From positions 225,013,094 to 225,077,093 of the forward strand of contig NC_073693.1 in assembly GCF_029784155.1 (NCBI RefSeq): DNA of 64,000 nucleotides. Direction: 5' to 3'. This document shows, piece after piece, positions 1-10,585 of this stretch. Both the position numbers and the translations under genes were made by a program. Under the pieces are notes generated by a model. It saw only the letters and a list, made by a program, of their open reading frames with translations, ran no database searches and was not told the DNA's origin. Each line of letters begins with the position of its first letter. Position 1 is the stretch's first letter. This stretch comes from Uranotaenia lowii. Lineage: Eukaryota; Arthropoda; Insecta; Diptera; Culicidae.

Positions 1-899
1 CCTCAAAAATCTAAAATAATCATAACCATACTTCAAATTTTCATTTGATTAGTAAAACATTAAAAAAAAATCTAAAAAAAAATCAAATATTTTGTTTGCG
101 TCGTAAAACTGTCAAAAACGTAAGTTTAAAAATCAAATTTCTGACAAACGACATGACCTCGAAGAACTTATTTTATTTGGTTGCGAAAATATTTTCTTTT
201 AATATTTAGCTCAATTTTAACTTTTGAAAATCGGGTATTGTCCCATGCGGGAAAAATGCTAGAAAAAAGATGCCACCATTTTATTTGGTTTATTTATTCA
301 TAAACGCACAGAAGACAGAAGATGTAACAAGAGAACAAGTTTTTGTGTGATTCTTGTTTACATTACATAAAAAATCAAATAAAAACATGCATTTCTGAAA
401 TAGGACATATAATCTAGAACTAAGCGCATTCTAATAAAAATGTTATAGGTATCCAATTGATTGAGATATGAGAACCGAAATAAAATATCAGATAGCTTAT
501 CATGAATAAGGTTCATCTGAATCTGTTTTAAAAGCTTTAGGAGAAAAAATATCAGAATGTGAGTCAGTAGATTTCAATAGAAAAATTTTGAATTTCAACT
601 TGAAATTTTAAAAGTATTATTTGGCATCTTATCAAAACTATGATTTATCTCTGCGAATAATAAAAATAAAGCAGTTTCTCTTATAAAAAACGAAGATGGT
701 ATAAAAGACTGAAAAGAAAGTAACAATTTTCGGTTAAGGTTCGGACAACTAGATTTTTTTTCTTACCGTATTACAATCACCATAATTCGAATAACTTTTG
801 AGTTTCAAGATTGAACTAAGTCCTCTTACACTTTTACATTCAACTTGCATAAACATATTTTAAGTTTTGGTCAAATGGACATATTTATTCGCGCATTTT
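1..899. other. AT-rich sequence without recognisable gene
   Basis: No reading frame, splice-site pair or repeat family was recognised here. The stretch is A/T-rich with short A and T runs, as expected of intron or intergenic DNA. The left part of the transposon whose right end lies at 900-983 may be here or outside the window, but I could not find its opposite terminus. Confidence 0.5.
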
Positions 900-983
900 G
901 AAACGAGGGAAACCATAAAATTTCATTCGGGAAAACCGGGAAAAAACCGGGAATTTGAAAATGGAAACTCGCTGGCCACCCTG
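900..983. mobile_element. Right end of a CAGGGTGGC-type DNA transposon (fragment)
   Basis: The segment holds repeated CCGGGAAAA-type motifs and finishes with ctcgctggccaccctg. This closely resembles the right terminus of the element at 11799-13027, which finishes atcgctagcaaccctg. It abuts the RTE-type LINE fragment that starts at about 984 and appears to cut off that LINE's 3' part. No left terminus or target duplication was found, so only one end can be called. Confidence 0.5.
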
Positions 984-1527
984 CGTTCGGTTCCTCAACG
1001 GTTTACAAATACTTGCAGTTTTCGCGTCGTTACCGCATACGTGCACCAAGTTTCGCACCCGTACAGCAATACGAAGTTGACGTTTGAGTTGAAGATTCGG
1101 ATTTTTGTTCGTAGAGAGATCTGGCGTGACCGCCAAATGTTTCGGACACTCGCAAACGCAAATCGGGCCTTTGTGATCCAGGTTTCGATGTCTTTCCTGG
1201 TACCACCATCAGGCGTTATCTGGCTACCAAGATACTGGAAGCACTCCACTTTCTCAACTTGTTGCCCAGGTACCATGAAACTGGAGGGATTTCCTGTGTT
1301 GATCTCCATCGACTTGGTCTTTCCGACATTGACTTTGAGACCTGCTGCCTTGGAACTTTCGGTGAGGGTGTCGAGTTTGCTCTGCATGTCCGGTTGTGTT
1401 TGGGCGAGCAAAACAATATCATCAGCCAGGTCAAGGTCGTTCAGTTGCTCCATTGTTGAAGGATTCCACGGAAATCCTCGGTTCGGTGCACAGTCGATCA
1501 ATCCAGTCAGAATCTCATCCATTACGA
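984..1527 (-). pseudogene. RTE-type LINE reverse transcriptase fragment (copy 1)
   Basis: The minus strand encodes a fragment of about 175 residues from the second half of a LINE reverse transcriptase. It contains the palm catalytic box LADDIVLLAQ and the downstream stretch VECFQYLGSQITPDGG. The same protein is encoded by the longer copy at 56244-59646, with few amino-acid differences. The fragment starts at the MDEILTG region, so it is 5' truncated, and it is cut at its 3' side by a DNA-transposon end at 983. This is a dead copy. Confidence 0.85.
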
Positions 1528-2029
1528 TTAGAAAATTACTTAATACTTACACAAAATAAATACGAAAAACGAACAGCAGAAACTTCACAAACCGCTATAC
1601 AATCTCACCCTTTTTCTTAAAATGAATTACTAGCTGACCCGTTGTGCTTTGCTAAATACACCTTTCAATAATAAATGAAATTTTGGGAAATTATTGAAAT
1701 TTGTTTTTTTTTGTTGGAATCATAAATCAAATTTCAACATAATTCAAAAGCAACCGCTTCAAAATGCGAGTTTCAACTTTTCGAATTTCGAAGATTTTCG
1801 AGGAGTTTCGAGTTGCACTACAAAGAGATGATTTAATCCCATTTTCTGAAATTCGATCTCTTAATTAGTTTTCAGACATTTGCAATTTTTGCTCTGTTTT
1901 TAAAAGCTTCACATTGGTTCTTAATCTATGCCAAATTTTATGTTTTACTGGTATGGGTTCATCATCCTTTCCCCCATTCAATGCTGATTAACTACTATAG
2001 ACACATATTTAGTTTCTAAATGGTGTTAC
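1528..2029. other. No recognisable feature
   Basis: AT-rich DNA between two LINE fragments. No coding frame or repeat family was recognised. Confidence 0.4.
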
Positions 2030-2335
2030 ATTTCGCTCCATTTGTCTGATAAGCTTTCGAGATTAAAGTGAAGGTTTCGTGCGCAAAAAGCCTCTCTTTA
2101 ATATTATATGGTCTCTATTGCTTAATAAGTACTCGTTTTATGCCCAAAAACTTGAATGGAAGTCCTCCTTTCTCTTTCCGATCTGCAATTGCTGGGAAAA
2201 GGTAGGGATTCCATTTTTTCGTAATGAAAATCTCTATCATATCAAATTTGGTACCATTTGGTTGATAAGTTCTTAAGCAACACAACCCCCACCGTCCCTT
2301 TCCTCCCCACACTGCAAGGCAGAAGTGTTTGTAAC
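2030..2335. repeat. Diverged ~130-bp repeat family, left block
   Basis: Phrases such as ccatttggttgataagttct and 'gaaacatatctcgtatttaaa' recur, with variation, here, at 3850-4350 and again near 26900-27300. The spacing suggests a diverged unit of roughly 130-140 bp present as tandem or scattered copies. The R1-type LINE at 2336-3790 lies between this block and the next and may have inserted into one array. Confidence 0.45.
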
Positions 2336-3790
2336 ATTCATAGAAACATATCTCGTATTTAAATACCATATACCACGTTGTCTGCTGTCGTGTCGGGCCC
2401 ACAGACGGCAAATATGAAAGTGTGTACCGCCGCAAACCTCGGACAGCCAAACACCACATGTTCGGGTGTTTCCTCTACGTCCCCACAATCTCGGCAATAT
2501 GGCGAAGCCACATGTCCAAACCGGTAGTGATACTTCATGAAGCATCCATGACCAGTCGGGAATGCGTCATATAGAAGTCCACTTCACCGTGCCTTCTTCC
2601 AATCCAGCCTAAGATGTGCGGGATCAGACGATGGGTCCACCTTCCTCTCGTTGAGCTGTCCCACAGCTGCTGCCAGTTGGACATCGAGTCCTCATTGGCG
2701 AGATCTCGTACGTTGGGCGTGTCTTTGTTGTCGTAGCAGTAGACATCCTCCTCAAGCAAAACCGCGATGTGCATAACACACATAACCCGCCACTACACAG
2801 GCGGTTTCGGACGACATGGTCCGGTATCCGCTGATAACCCGCTGGTTCATCAGCCGCTGAACGCTGCTAAGTCGCTGCAGGTTACAGTTTCTACACACGG
2901 CCTGCCTCCGCTGCTTCGTACCGCAAGATTGATGTGGTCACACTTGCCAGGATCCTCCTTTTACTACTTCGGATCGCCGAGCAGTTCGGCATCATCCGTG
3001 TGAGTGCGGCCGTGGCCATTGCTGCTCTCTGGCACACGTAGTCGACATGGCTCGTAAAGCTGAGCCCCATAGGTTCTTGATTGCGCGTTTGGACACGATA
3101 TTGCATGGTCCAACTGCAATGGTACCTCTTTGGGGTGAGATCAGGTTGGTGAATAGCACCATCTCGGTTTTGTGGTGGGCTAGACGCAGGCACATGGAGT
3201 GCATCCAGCTTTCCACTACCTGGAAAGCTACCGTGGCCAGTAGCTCAACCTCCGCTGTTGAGGAGTTTCTCGCCAAGAGGACTACATCATCTGCAAATCC
3301 TACAAGTTCAGCTCCCGATGGGAGGCTCGTTCGTGGGAGTTCGTTGTAAGTGATGTTCCACAGAACCGGGCCGAGTATTGACCCTTGTGGAACACCCGCC
3401 GAAACCTCTTGTGTTCGCAAACCCTCGCCGGTCATATACTTTAGTTGGCGATTGTGGAAGTAACTTTCCACAAGCCTATACAGATATGCCGGGATCCTCA
3501 TTTGGATGAGCGACGACGCAATCGCTGTCCAACTGACACTGTTGAAGGCGTTCTTCACATCCAGAGTGACCACCGCGCAAAAGCGGAGCCCTCTCCTCTT
3601 GGTTAACCTGGCTCTGTCCGCTACCTCGATGACCGAGCGGATGGCATCTACAGAGCTGTGACCTCGACGGAAACCAAACTGTTTTTCCGAGACTCCGCCC
3701 TCGCTTTCAGTGTATCTCTGAAGTCGATACTGAATCACCTTACCCGCTCTCCAGGAACTTACCCGCTATATACAGTAGACAGATTGGTCG
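2336..3790 (-). pseudogene. R1-type LINE, 3' half of ORF2 (decayed)
   Basis: Reading the minus strand, the largest open piece (3738 down to 2992, about 248 residues) carries classic non-LTR reverse-transcriptase motifs: FGFRRGHSSVDAI, TLDVKNAFNSVSW, AGVPQGSILGPVLWN and the catalytic box GFADDVVLLA. About 500 bp further 3', after frame breaks near 2990 and near 2560, lies the C-terminal zinc-binding motif with CRDCGDVEETPEHVVFGCP, typical of R1/I-superfamily ORF2 ends. The endonuclease and ORF1 are missing, so the copy is 5' truncated and frame-broken. Placement in the R1 clade rests on motif memory; I or LOA relatives are possible. Confidence 0.75.
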
Positions 3791-3849
3791 ATACGCCAAT
3801 TGGTCTCCCCCTTCCTATAAACGTATTGCAAGAAGAGTGGTGTCTCAAG

Positions 3850-4351
3850 CACTAATAAAACCATTTTTCGTGCTCTAATCCTTTTCCATGTGAAGTTGGT
3901 ATGGGAGCCTTCCTACTTCTTTTCTATATCCTAATTAGAAGAATGAAAGGGTTCCAAATGATCATATCACCGTTTCTCGTATCATATGCTCTCCCATGGT
4001 AAATTCGGTTCCATTTGCTTGATAAATTCTCAAGTTATGCAAAAAATTGTAAAATAGCCCCTTTTCTATCTCCCCACTGGAGGGGGAAGTGGTACCAAAT
4101 ATCGATAGAAACAATTTTTGTTCTCAAATACCCTTCCATGCCAAATTCGGTTACATTTGCTCAAATTGTTCTCGAGATATGCAATAAGAACTGTATGGAA
4201 GCCGAACTCCTCCCCTCCTTTCTTTTTCTATGTAAATAATCTCAAATAATCATAAAAATTTTGCTCGTATTCCACTTGCTTGAATAGTCTTCAAATTATG
4301 CAAAAATTGTATAGGAGCCCTCTCTCTCCCTATTCCCCCACTGGAAGAGGA
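3850..4351. repeat. Diverged ~130-bp repeat family, right block
   Basis: At least three diverged units are visible. Each contains a form of ttccatttgcttgataaatt, then 'tcaagttatgcaaaaattgta', then a C-rich 'cccactgga' segment, then 'catagaaacatttctcg' wording. The same unit occurs to the left of the R1-type LINE and near 26900-27300. No coding capacity was seen. Confidence 0.45.
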
Positions 4352-4744
4352 CAGGGATACCAAAGTTGTAGCCGATCGTTTTGAGACAACATTGCTCAAG
4401 ATACCACGAGGATTCGTAGCATGTTATGAGTTTTTCAATACTTATCATAATGTTCAAACGTATCTTATTCAAAAATATCCTAATTTTAAATTTTTTGAAT
4501 GAATTAAAACAAGTGAACAGCTGTTTTGAAGATGTCGTATGTCCTCTAACAGTAATTACCATGTGCGACATAACTTTTTTGTTGTCAACAGTAGTAATTT
4601 TATAGCGAGCCGTCTAAAGCTAGACATCACCACTCTGAAAGTTCTATAGCAGTCCGCTGTGCCGTTGAGTAGTACAATATCATACTGCAAGCAGGCGGAT
4701 TAGAGCTTTTCGAATCTGCGTTCCTGCGTTTCCTGAGATATGTA
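4352..4744. other. No recognisable feature
   Basis: Intervening AT-rich DNA between the diverged repeats and the TA-flanked MITE. Nothing coding was recognised. Confidence 0.35.
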
Positions 4745-5659
4745 AGGCTATGATCATTTAGTATCCGGGCACTTTATTTCCTGCAAAACTTTAGTAGCGT
4801 TGTGTTGGTTATGAAATAGGACTATCTTGCCTATTTTTGATAGATTTTTAAGTTATCGTGTGTTTTAGATATTTACGATGCAAAAAGACATCGTAAAAAT
4901 AATTTTGCACAAATTTGCTCCTTTTACGCATTTTGCGCCTCGAAAATTCTTCATTATTGACTTGAAAGCTCATGAACTGTTGATTTTTTCTGATTTTTTT
5001 CGGAACAAATGGTTAAGAAGTATAAGGAGCCACTCTAGGATCCACAAGAAGTTCAAACCAACTATCGGAGTGCAACGTTTGATCTTAATTATGGTAAAAA
5101 GTCTATGGTTATTGGGGATAACTGAATGCTGACTCCTTAAATAATGCAAAACATCCATTTCCGGCAGGCAAAAAGTGTTGCCTGACTAGTAGACACCAAG
5201 TGAATAACTAATAATGATCAGTTCCAAAGATCGCAATCTGTGCATCCGGTTTTAACGCAATATGACAGATGTGTTCTGATGGACAAAGAAATTTATGTTA
5301 AAACCGGATTTAAGAGATCAAATTCTTCGATATGCCTACTCATGAAAAGGTTCCAACCAGATTTCAATTGCTTTTTCTAGGTGAGTTTATGTAAAATATC
5401 ATGATTTGGCGAAGGTTTTGCTTCTGTGGTAAAAAACTAAATCAATACATGACTGAAAAAAGTGTGCAAAGATGAAAAAGAGATTTTATGAAAAAGTTAG
5501 AGTATTTCTTGAAATCATTGATAAATATTTTTTTTTATATTTTTACATTAAATGTCATATTAACACCTTCATTTCTTCCATAGAAAGTTTTTCGATCAAA
5601 TGAATAATTCTTAAAATACACACGTTTGTAACTGCCCGGATACTAAATGATCATAGCCT
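4745..5659. mobile_element. Tc1/mariner-type MITE, 915 bp
   Basis: The left end AGGCTATGATCATTTAGTAT followed by CCGGGCA is matched exactly in reverse at the right end (5633-5659), giving terminal inverted repeats of about 27 bp. Each end is bordered by TA, at 4743-4744 and 5660-5661, the target duplication of the Tc1/mariner superfamily. The interior has no transposase frame, so this is a non-autonomous element. The identity of the TIRs suggests fairly recent insertion. Confidence 0.8.
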
Positions 5660-5863
5660 TATTTAATTAATAAAAGGAGTGGTTTCGACTCAAATACATG
5701 TTTATGCTATTGTATGTAAAGTAATTTTCTAATTTTTCCTCACATGACAGTGATCAATCTGTTTAAAAGAAAATGGAGGTCGAAAAAATGCAATGTTTGT
5801 CTTTTTGATTTTAAAATGGATTTGTACATTCTTGGATGTTCTCATTTTTGTAAAATTAACCAG

Positions 5864-6045
5864 GAGCTTGTGATATAGCTCAGTTGACAGAGCACTTGCC
5901 TTCTGTACCGATGTCTACGACTTCGAGCCTAAGAGTAGTATCGGATAAGTTTTTCGAAGACTATCTGTCAAACTGCATTGTTGATATTAAGTCACAAATG
6001 AGACAAATATGTTGAAACGGCTACATATAATCTTCAGAAAAACCA
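5864..6045 (+). mobile_element. tRNA-derived SINE (family 1), diverged copy
   Basis: The head reads gcttgtgatatagctcagtt, which contains a Pol III A-box-like segment. It is followed by a B-box-like gacttcgagcct and then the family body including 'atcggataagtttttcga'. It matches the copies at 8332-8519, 16073-16268, 35933-36042 and 48693-48890, but with more substitutions than those, so it is an older insertion. Confidence 0.75.
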
Positions 6046-6839
6046 GCTAAATACGGATTCCAATGATAATTTGGGCACCACTTCACGATCCGGTACCCTC
6101 CTCTACTACCGGGTGGTACCCTACCACATCAGATAGAAGGCAAGGAACGCGCCCGTCCGTCTCTCCCGCCACTCATTCTCATATTCAATAAGCAGCCAGC
6201 CAGCGCTATTTAGTGTGTAGTGATTAACCTTGAGATGAAACGATTATTATTAATTCAAAATGGCGACCGAGCGCATATATAAGCAATTATTTATACAAAT
6301 CGTCCATCGTCACTGTCTCTCTCGGTCTCTGGTTTGCTTGCTGGCTGACTGGCGGCTGGCGTTGTTGCCGCCAACGACGATGATGATGATGTTCCATTTT
6401 TTGGTACGCGGCGGGGGAGGGTAACAGGTGTGTGGACCTTCGCCGCCCCGTTCAACTGCTGCCACGAAGAACATTTGTTGGGGGAGGGAGGTAGGGCGAA
6501 GAGCATGATCTTAGTCGCGGGGCGCGGCATCGGAGAAGACGTATCCGCGTATGCATACTTACCGATTAATATGTGTGTATATTTACTATTTTTTTTTTCG
6601 ACCTGTTGACTCTCGGCGATACGACGTATTGTACTAATATTCGGATCGAACGACATGGCACCAATAATGACAACGTGCCGCCGCCGTTGTCTCGAGAATC
6701 TGTAGATTTGTTTAGAAGCTATTTATTTGAACGTTGGTCATTAGAAAATTTGTCTGCGCAACTTTGTTTCTATTCAGAGAATTGAGGGAAACTTAAAAGA
6801 TTCCATTATAAAGTATTACTTACAGCTTAAATAGAATAT
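6046..6839. promoter_or_regulatory. GC-richer tract, possible promoter or 5' exon region
   Basis: Between 6080 and 6560 the base composition rises well above the surrounding AT-rich DNA, with GCC and CGG-rich stretches and a short ATG/GAT trinucleotide run. A TATA-like gcatatataagc lies at about 6275 on the plus strand, roughly 30 bp before a tcgtcactgt motif that could serve as an initiator. A frame on the minus strand (6656 to 6291) is low-complexity and not convincing. If the 8063-8123 exon is real, this region could hold its upstream promoter or 5' UTR exon. This is inference. Confidence 0.25.
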
Positions 6840-6890
6840 AATTCACTAATTCTTTTTTTTTTCTTTTTATACATTACAGGTAAGAACCTC
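6840..6890 (+). promoter_or_regulatory. Candidate recursive-splicing (ratchet) site
   Basis: A long pyrimidine run is followed by acattacag and directly by gtaagaacc, so an excellent 3' splice site is joined without any exon to a strong 5' splice site (junction at 6879/6880). This is the known signature of zero-length exons in long insect introns. It would imply a plus-strand transcript with an upstream exon, possibly in the GC-richer tract at 6.1-6.6 kb, and a downstream exon such as 8063-8123. Confidence 0.4.
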
Positions 6891-8062
6891 AGCTAGGATT
6901 GGAAAGCCACCCAAATAGCGTATCATCTGGTAAAATAAGTGATAAACGAACATCCCTATCTAAAAAGTTCGTTCATTCAGATTCTTTCTCGGTCTGAAAA
7001 GCACATCCGAATGCAAACGATCGCTCAAATTTTGTAGCGCACATTTTTATATTTTTAATTTCGATACCATGTGCTGTAAACTCATACACACTCACTCCAA
7101 AAAAAATTATTGGAATGATCAAATCTCGTTTACATTGGAAAAATCTGGAGCATGTGTTTTTCTATATTTTAGTCAATACAATTTTATAGAATATCGAAAA
7201 ATTGATAATTATGTCTCTTATACCGTATGAAATAAAAAACTTCGAACATACCTATTCACAAAAGCCGAACGAAACTAAGACGCGTTTCCTAGCCCATGTA
7301 TTTACCTGTTTTTTTTATTTTTTTATTGCTTCTCGTCTCCATGTGTGAGGTCGACTTCAACAGCAGTTTAGTCATGCTAGGTTGGTGTTTTCTGGTGTCA
7401 GTGATAGTCCTGTTCATTATAATTGATCATCGCAGTTCATGTCATCATATTTGGTGCCGTTGTAACGGATTGACGGGTTGGTTTTTTTATCAGAATTTTT
7501 TACGACTCGTTGATGTTTATTATTTGTCGGCGATCTTGACAACGTTGTAACCATCAAATGGGAACCGCGATGATATTTTGTGATCGTTTAAGCCCTTTCG
7601 TTGGAATCTTCGCTCGTGAAAAATGCAATAAGCCCAAAATGGATTTAAAATAAAATATCGCTGCGATTATTAGGAATGTTTTGTGTACGATTTCCTTTTT
7701 TTAGAATATCTCTGTTGAAAATGCAGGTTTCAGTGGTGGAATAGAGTTATCTTTATTCATGTTTCGTCAGTCTAGTCGTTACATAACTACCCACTTCAAT
7801 AGCGATTGATATTGTCTCACTCTCCACTTATCATCTTCCCTAACCGGGAAAGTACTCATTCCTGAATGAGTACTTTAATACTACCACCCAGAATATCAGG
7901 CAACACTATTGTGTTACCACGAACCCAATTTGAGTAGTCTCGCTTAACCGTGTAATGATGTAAACATTTAAACCATGTTTATCATCATCACCTATCATCA
8001 GCAATCATTGATTAATTGTTCTCGATTGTGGATTGGGCATAGCAAGAGGAACCAAAACAACA
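6891..8062. other. No recognisable gene; upstream of candidate coding exon
   Basis: No protein-like frame or repeat family was recognised. Several pyrimidine tracts followed by AG occur (for example near 7980-8010) and could act as acceptors for the exon at 8063, but none can be chosen from sequence alone. Confidence 0.35.
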
Positions 8063-8123
8063 ATGTTTTGGTTCTGCTCGTGGCAGCAGAAGTCTGCTGC
8101 TATTCCGGACGCCAGAAGAAACC
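8063..8123 (+). CDS. Candidate first coding exon (unknown protein)
   Basis: The ATG sits in an A-rich context (aaacaacaATG) with an in-frame stop upstream. It opens 20 codons beginning MFWFCSWQQKS and ending IPDARRN, followed directly by a consensus donor, acc|gtaagt, in phase 1. The next exon was not found; the following sequence is a SINE and a foldback element, so an intron of at least several kb is implied. The peptide is not recognised. Support is limited to start context, donor quality and the nearby ratchet-like site, so chance is possible. Confidence 0.35.
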
Positions 8124-8312
8124 GTAAGTTTCAACAATCTCGTATTTTGAAATATTAAAACATCTAGAATTTTTCAATCCATGCAAACTCACCTTGCGTG
8201 AAAACAGAAAACACATAAAGAAATGATGTACTAATTCTCAAGAACTAATACTGCCCTGTTGCATTCAAATCAAGTGTGCGACAAACAATAGTTCACGGTT
8301 CAAACCTGTTCC

Positions 8313-8538
8313 TAATCGCGGTGTCTTTTTTTTTTGTTTCGATTATAATCGTTTTACCATCTTTATGGCATTCGCAACTTTATCAAAGTCGCAGTTGGCG
8401 GATCGTTATTGAAAAATTTATCCGGTACAACTGTGTTCGATGTTTACTCTTGGGCTCGAACTCGCGGGCATCGGCTCAGGAGACAACAGACTTGCCAACT
8501 GAGCTATATCACAAGCCCTTAATCGCGGTGTCTTTTTT
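8313..8538 (-). mobile_element. tRNA-derived SINE (family 1) with 18-bp target duplication
   Basis: The body (about 8332-8519) is the reverse complement of family 1. Its tRNA-like head lies at the right (cttgccaactgagctatatc plus cacaagccc) and its A-rich tail lies at the left, as a T run. It is bracketed by the perfect direct repeat taatcgcggtgtcttttt (8313 onward and 8520 onward). The intact duplication indicates a young insertion by LINE-style target-primed reverse transcription. Confidence 0.9.
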
Positions 8539-8559
8539 ATAACAATTTCAAGAAAAAAA

Positions 8560-8646
8560 AAATATCTGCAAATCTGCCATCTCTGAAAATTTGCATCTTT
8601 TTAAATTTGCCACATTATAGAGGAGGCTCTCCCCTATCCAACGCAC
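8560..8646. repeat. Left arm of an outer inverted repeat
   Basis: The stretch containing tctgaaaatttgc, gccacattatagagg and 'tccaacgcact' is repeated in reverse at about 10510-10580. The arms are imperfect and lie just outside the TA-flanked palindrome at 8649-10248. They may be remains of an older inverted element into which the palindrome jumped. Confidence 0.5.
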
Positions 8647-8648
8647 TA

Positions 8649-10248
8649 CAGTGAGCGAAATAAGAATAGCACCACTATGTGTTTTGCTTGTTAAAATATG
8701 AATGATTGAAAAATACGGAAATTTTCTTCCACAGTTTGTTCTAAATTGCTTAACGGATAAATCAAGCATAAGTTTACTTTTTTTGGACGTAGCAATTGGC
8801 GTTGGGGACCAAAAATGTGAAAAAAGGGTGCGAAATAAGAATAGCACCACTTGAGTTTTTCAACAAAAATAAGATTATTTTTAAAAATTTACTGGGTAAA
8901 AGTGAATAATAATGCTTCTACGAATTATTTGAATAGATAACTGCATTTTAAGGAGTTTTCCAGAATTCCAAAGGTTTTCAAAGGTTTTAAAAGGGGGGTT
9001 TAAGAGATGCTCCTCTAGCGTTAAGGAATTTGATATTTGAGCTGTAATTCCTGACCAAACTTCTTACTTTCTTCATTAAAATGACGTGAAATGATGTAAC
9101 AAACATTCGGGAGTAATTTTGAATCAGAAAAAAATAGGTTGGAAATCAAAAACTTTGATTTTGTTCAGTAAACCACACTTCTTCCAGTTTCAAGTCGTAG
9201 ATGGCAGCTCTATCTTGCAGTTAAAACCAAATTTAGTCTCAATATTGATTTTCCAGGTTTATTTAGGCTCATATTCATCATTTTGAGGTATTTTCACATC
9301 ACATTTTTGTGGAAGTTCACGCTGCAGAAAGCTTTTCCGGATTTGCAAAAGAATCACCAGCACAAAAATGTACAATAGCCATAATTCCTGCTCATCTCAA
9401 CTTCCGATTCAATTGCAAATCATACCAATAATACTGCTAGCCGACTGGTCCATCAAGCTCCATCGCAAAGTATAACTTTTTTCTGATAATCGGTCCAAAA
9501 AAATCACTTTTAGTGACCTTGATGCCATTCAAATTTTTTTTTTGATTTAATGATCTTAGAATTTCCAAAGCGTTCACACGGTACATGTATTTATTTCTTG
9601 ACCAAAATCATCCAGCACTCCCTAATTAATCCCGGATATTCGAAAATGGGCATGAATTTGGTTAAATGGCAAGATAGTGCTGCCATCTATGACTTAAAAC
9701 TAGAGAAATAGTGATTGACTATTAAAAAACATTAGTATTTTTGAATTCCAACCTGCTTTTTGGATTCAAACTCAGCCTCAAATCTATGTTCCATCATTTT
9801 GCATCATACTTATGAATGTTAATGAAGAAATCAAGCATCTTGATAAAGTTTTGTAGCTCAAATATCAAATTCCTTAACGCTAGAGGAGCATATCTTCAAA
9901 CCCCCTTTTAATATCTTTGAAAACCTTTGGAATTCTGGAAAACTCTTTAAGATGCAGTTATCTATTCAAACAATTCGTAGAAGCGTTATTATTCATTTTT
10001 TCACAGTAAATTTTAAAAATAATCTTGTTTTTGTTGAAAAACTCAAGTGGTGCTATTCTTATTTCGCACCCTTTTTTCACATTTTTGGTCCTCAACGCCA
10101 ATTGCTACGTCCGAAAAAAGTAAACTTATGCGCGATTCATTCGTGAAGCAATTCAGAACAAACTGTGGAAGAAAATTTTCGTAATTTTCAATCATTCATA
10201 TTTTTACAAGCAAAACACATAGTGGTGCTATTCCTATTTCGCTCACTG
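8649..10248. mobile_element. 1.6-kb TA-flanked foldback element (near-complete palindrome)
   Basis: The left end cagtgagcgaaataagaata is matched in reverse at the right end, and the match continues inward with scattered changes for at least 600 bp per arm. Landmarks are the shared 'cttaacgctagaggagca' block (about 9020 and 9870), the 'aggttggaa'/'ttccaacct' block and 'gtagatggcagctctatctt' opposite 'gatagtgctgccatcta'. TA dinucleotides at 8647-8648 and 10249-10250 indicate Tc1/mariner-type targeting. No transposase frame is present, so mobility would depend on an enzyme supplied elsewhere. The total length is exactly 1,600 bp. Confidence 0.85.
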
Positions 10249-10504
10249 TATTCAGGAAAAAAATCGATCGGGGGGTCTAGAACATCTTTTTTTTTAAGAT
10301 TTGCGAACCAATTTTCAAGTTCTCGCCTATTATCTTTTCCTAACAATTACAAATATTACATTTTTTAGCTTAGATGTGTTAAGATTCCTTCAAAAATAAT
10401 TAATAACTTAAAAAAAATTATGTAAATAAGTTTTAGTTAAGAATAATGTTTAATTTCGAAGAAAATTTGAAAATTAACGCCTTAAAATCAACTGGCAACA
10501 CTGT

Positions 10505-10585
10505 AGTAAATAAACAAGAACAGTGCGTTGGAGAGAGCTTTCTCTATAATGTGGCAAATTTTCAGAGATGCCGATTTTTTTGAAG
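10505..10585. repeat. Right arm of an outer inverted repeat
   Basis: This is the reverse-orientation partner of 8560-8646, with shared 'cagtgcgttgga' and 'tataatgtggcaaattttca' phrases. Confidence 0.5.

Noticed and set aside
6291..6656. 121-codon minus-strand protein
   Set aside because: Ser/Ala/Pro-rich low-complexity translation of a GC-richer tract, with no splice support and no family features.
8276..8542. 88-codon plus-strand frame
   Set aside because: It spans the SINE and its target duplications and is an accidental reading of the antisense of that SINE.
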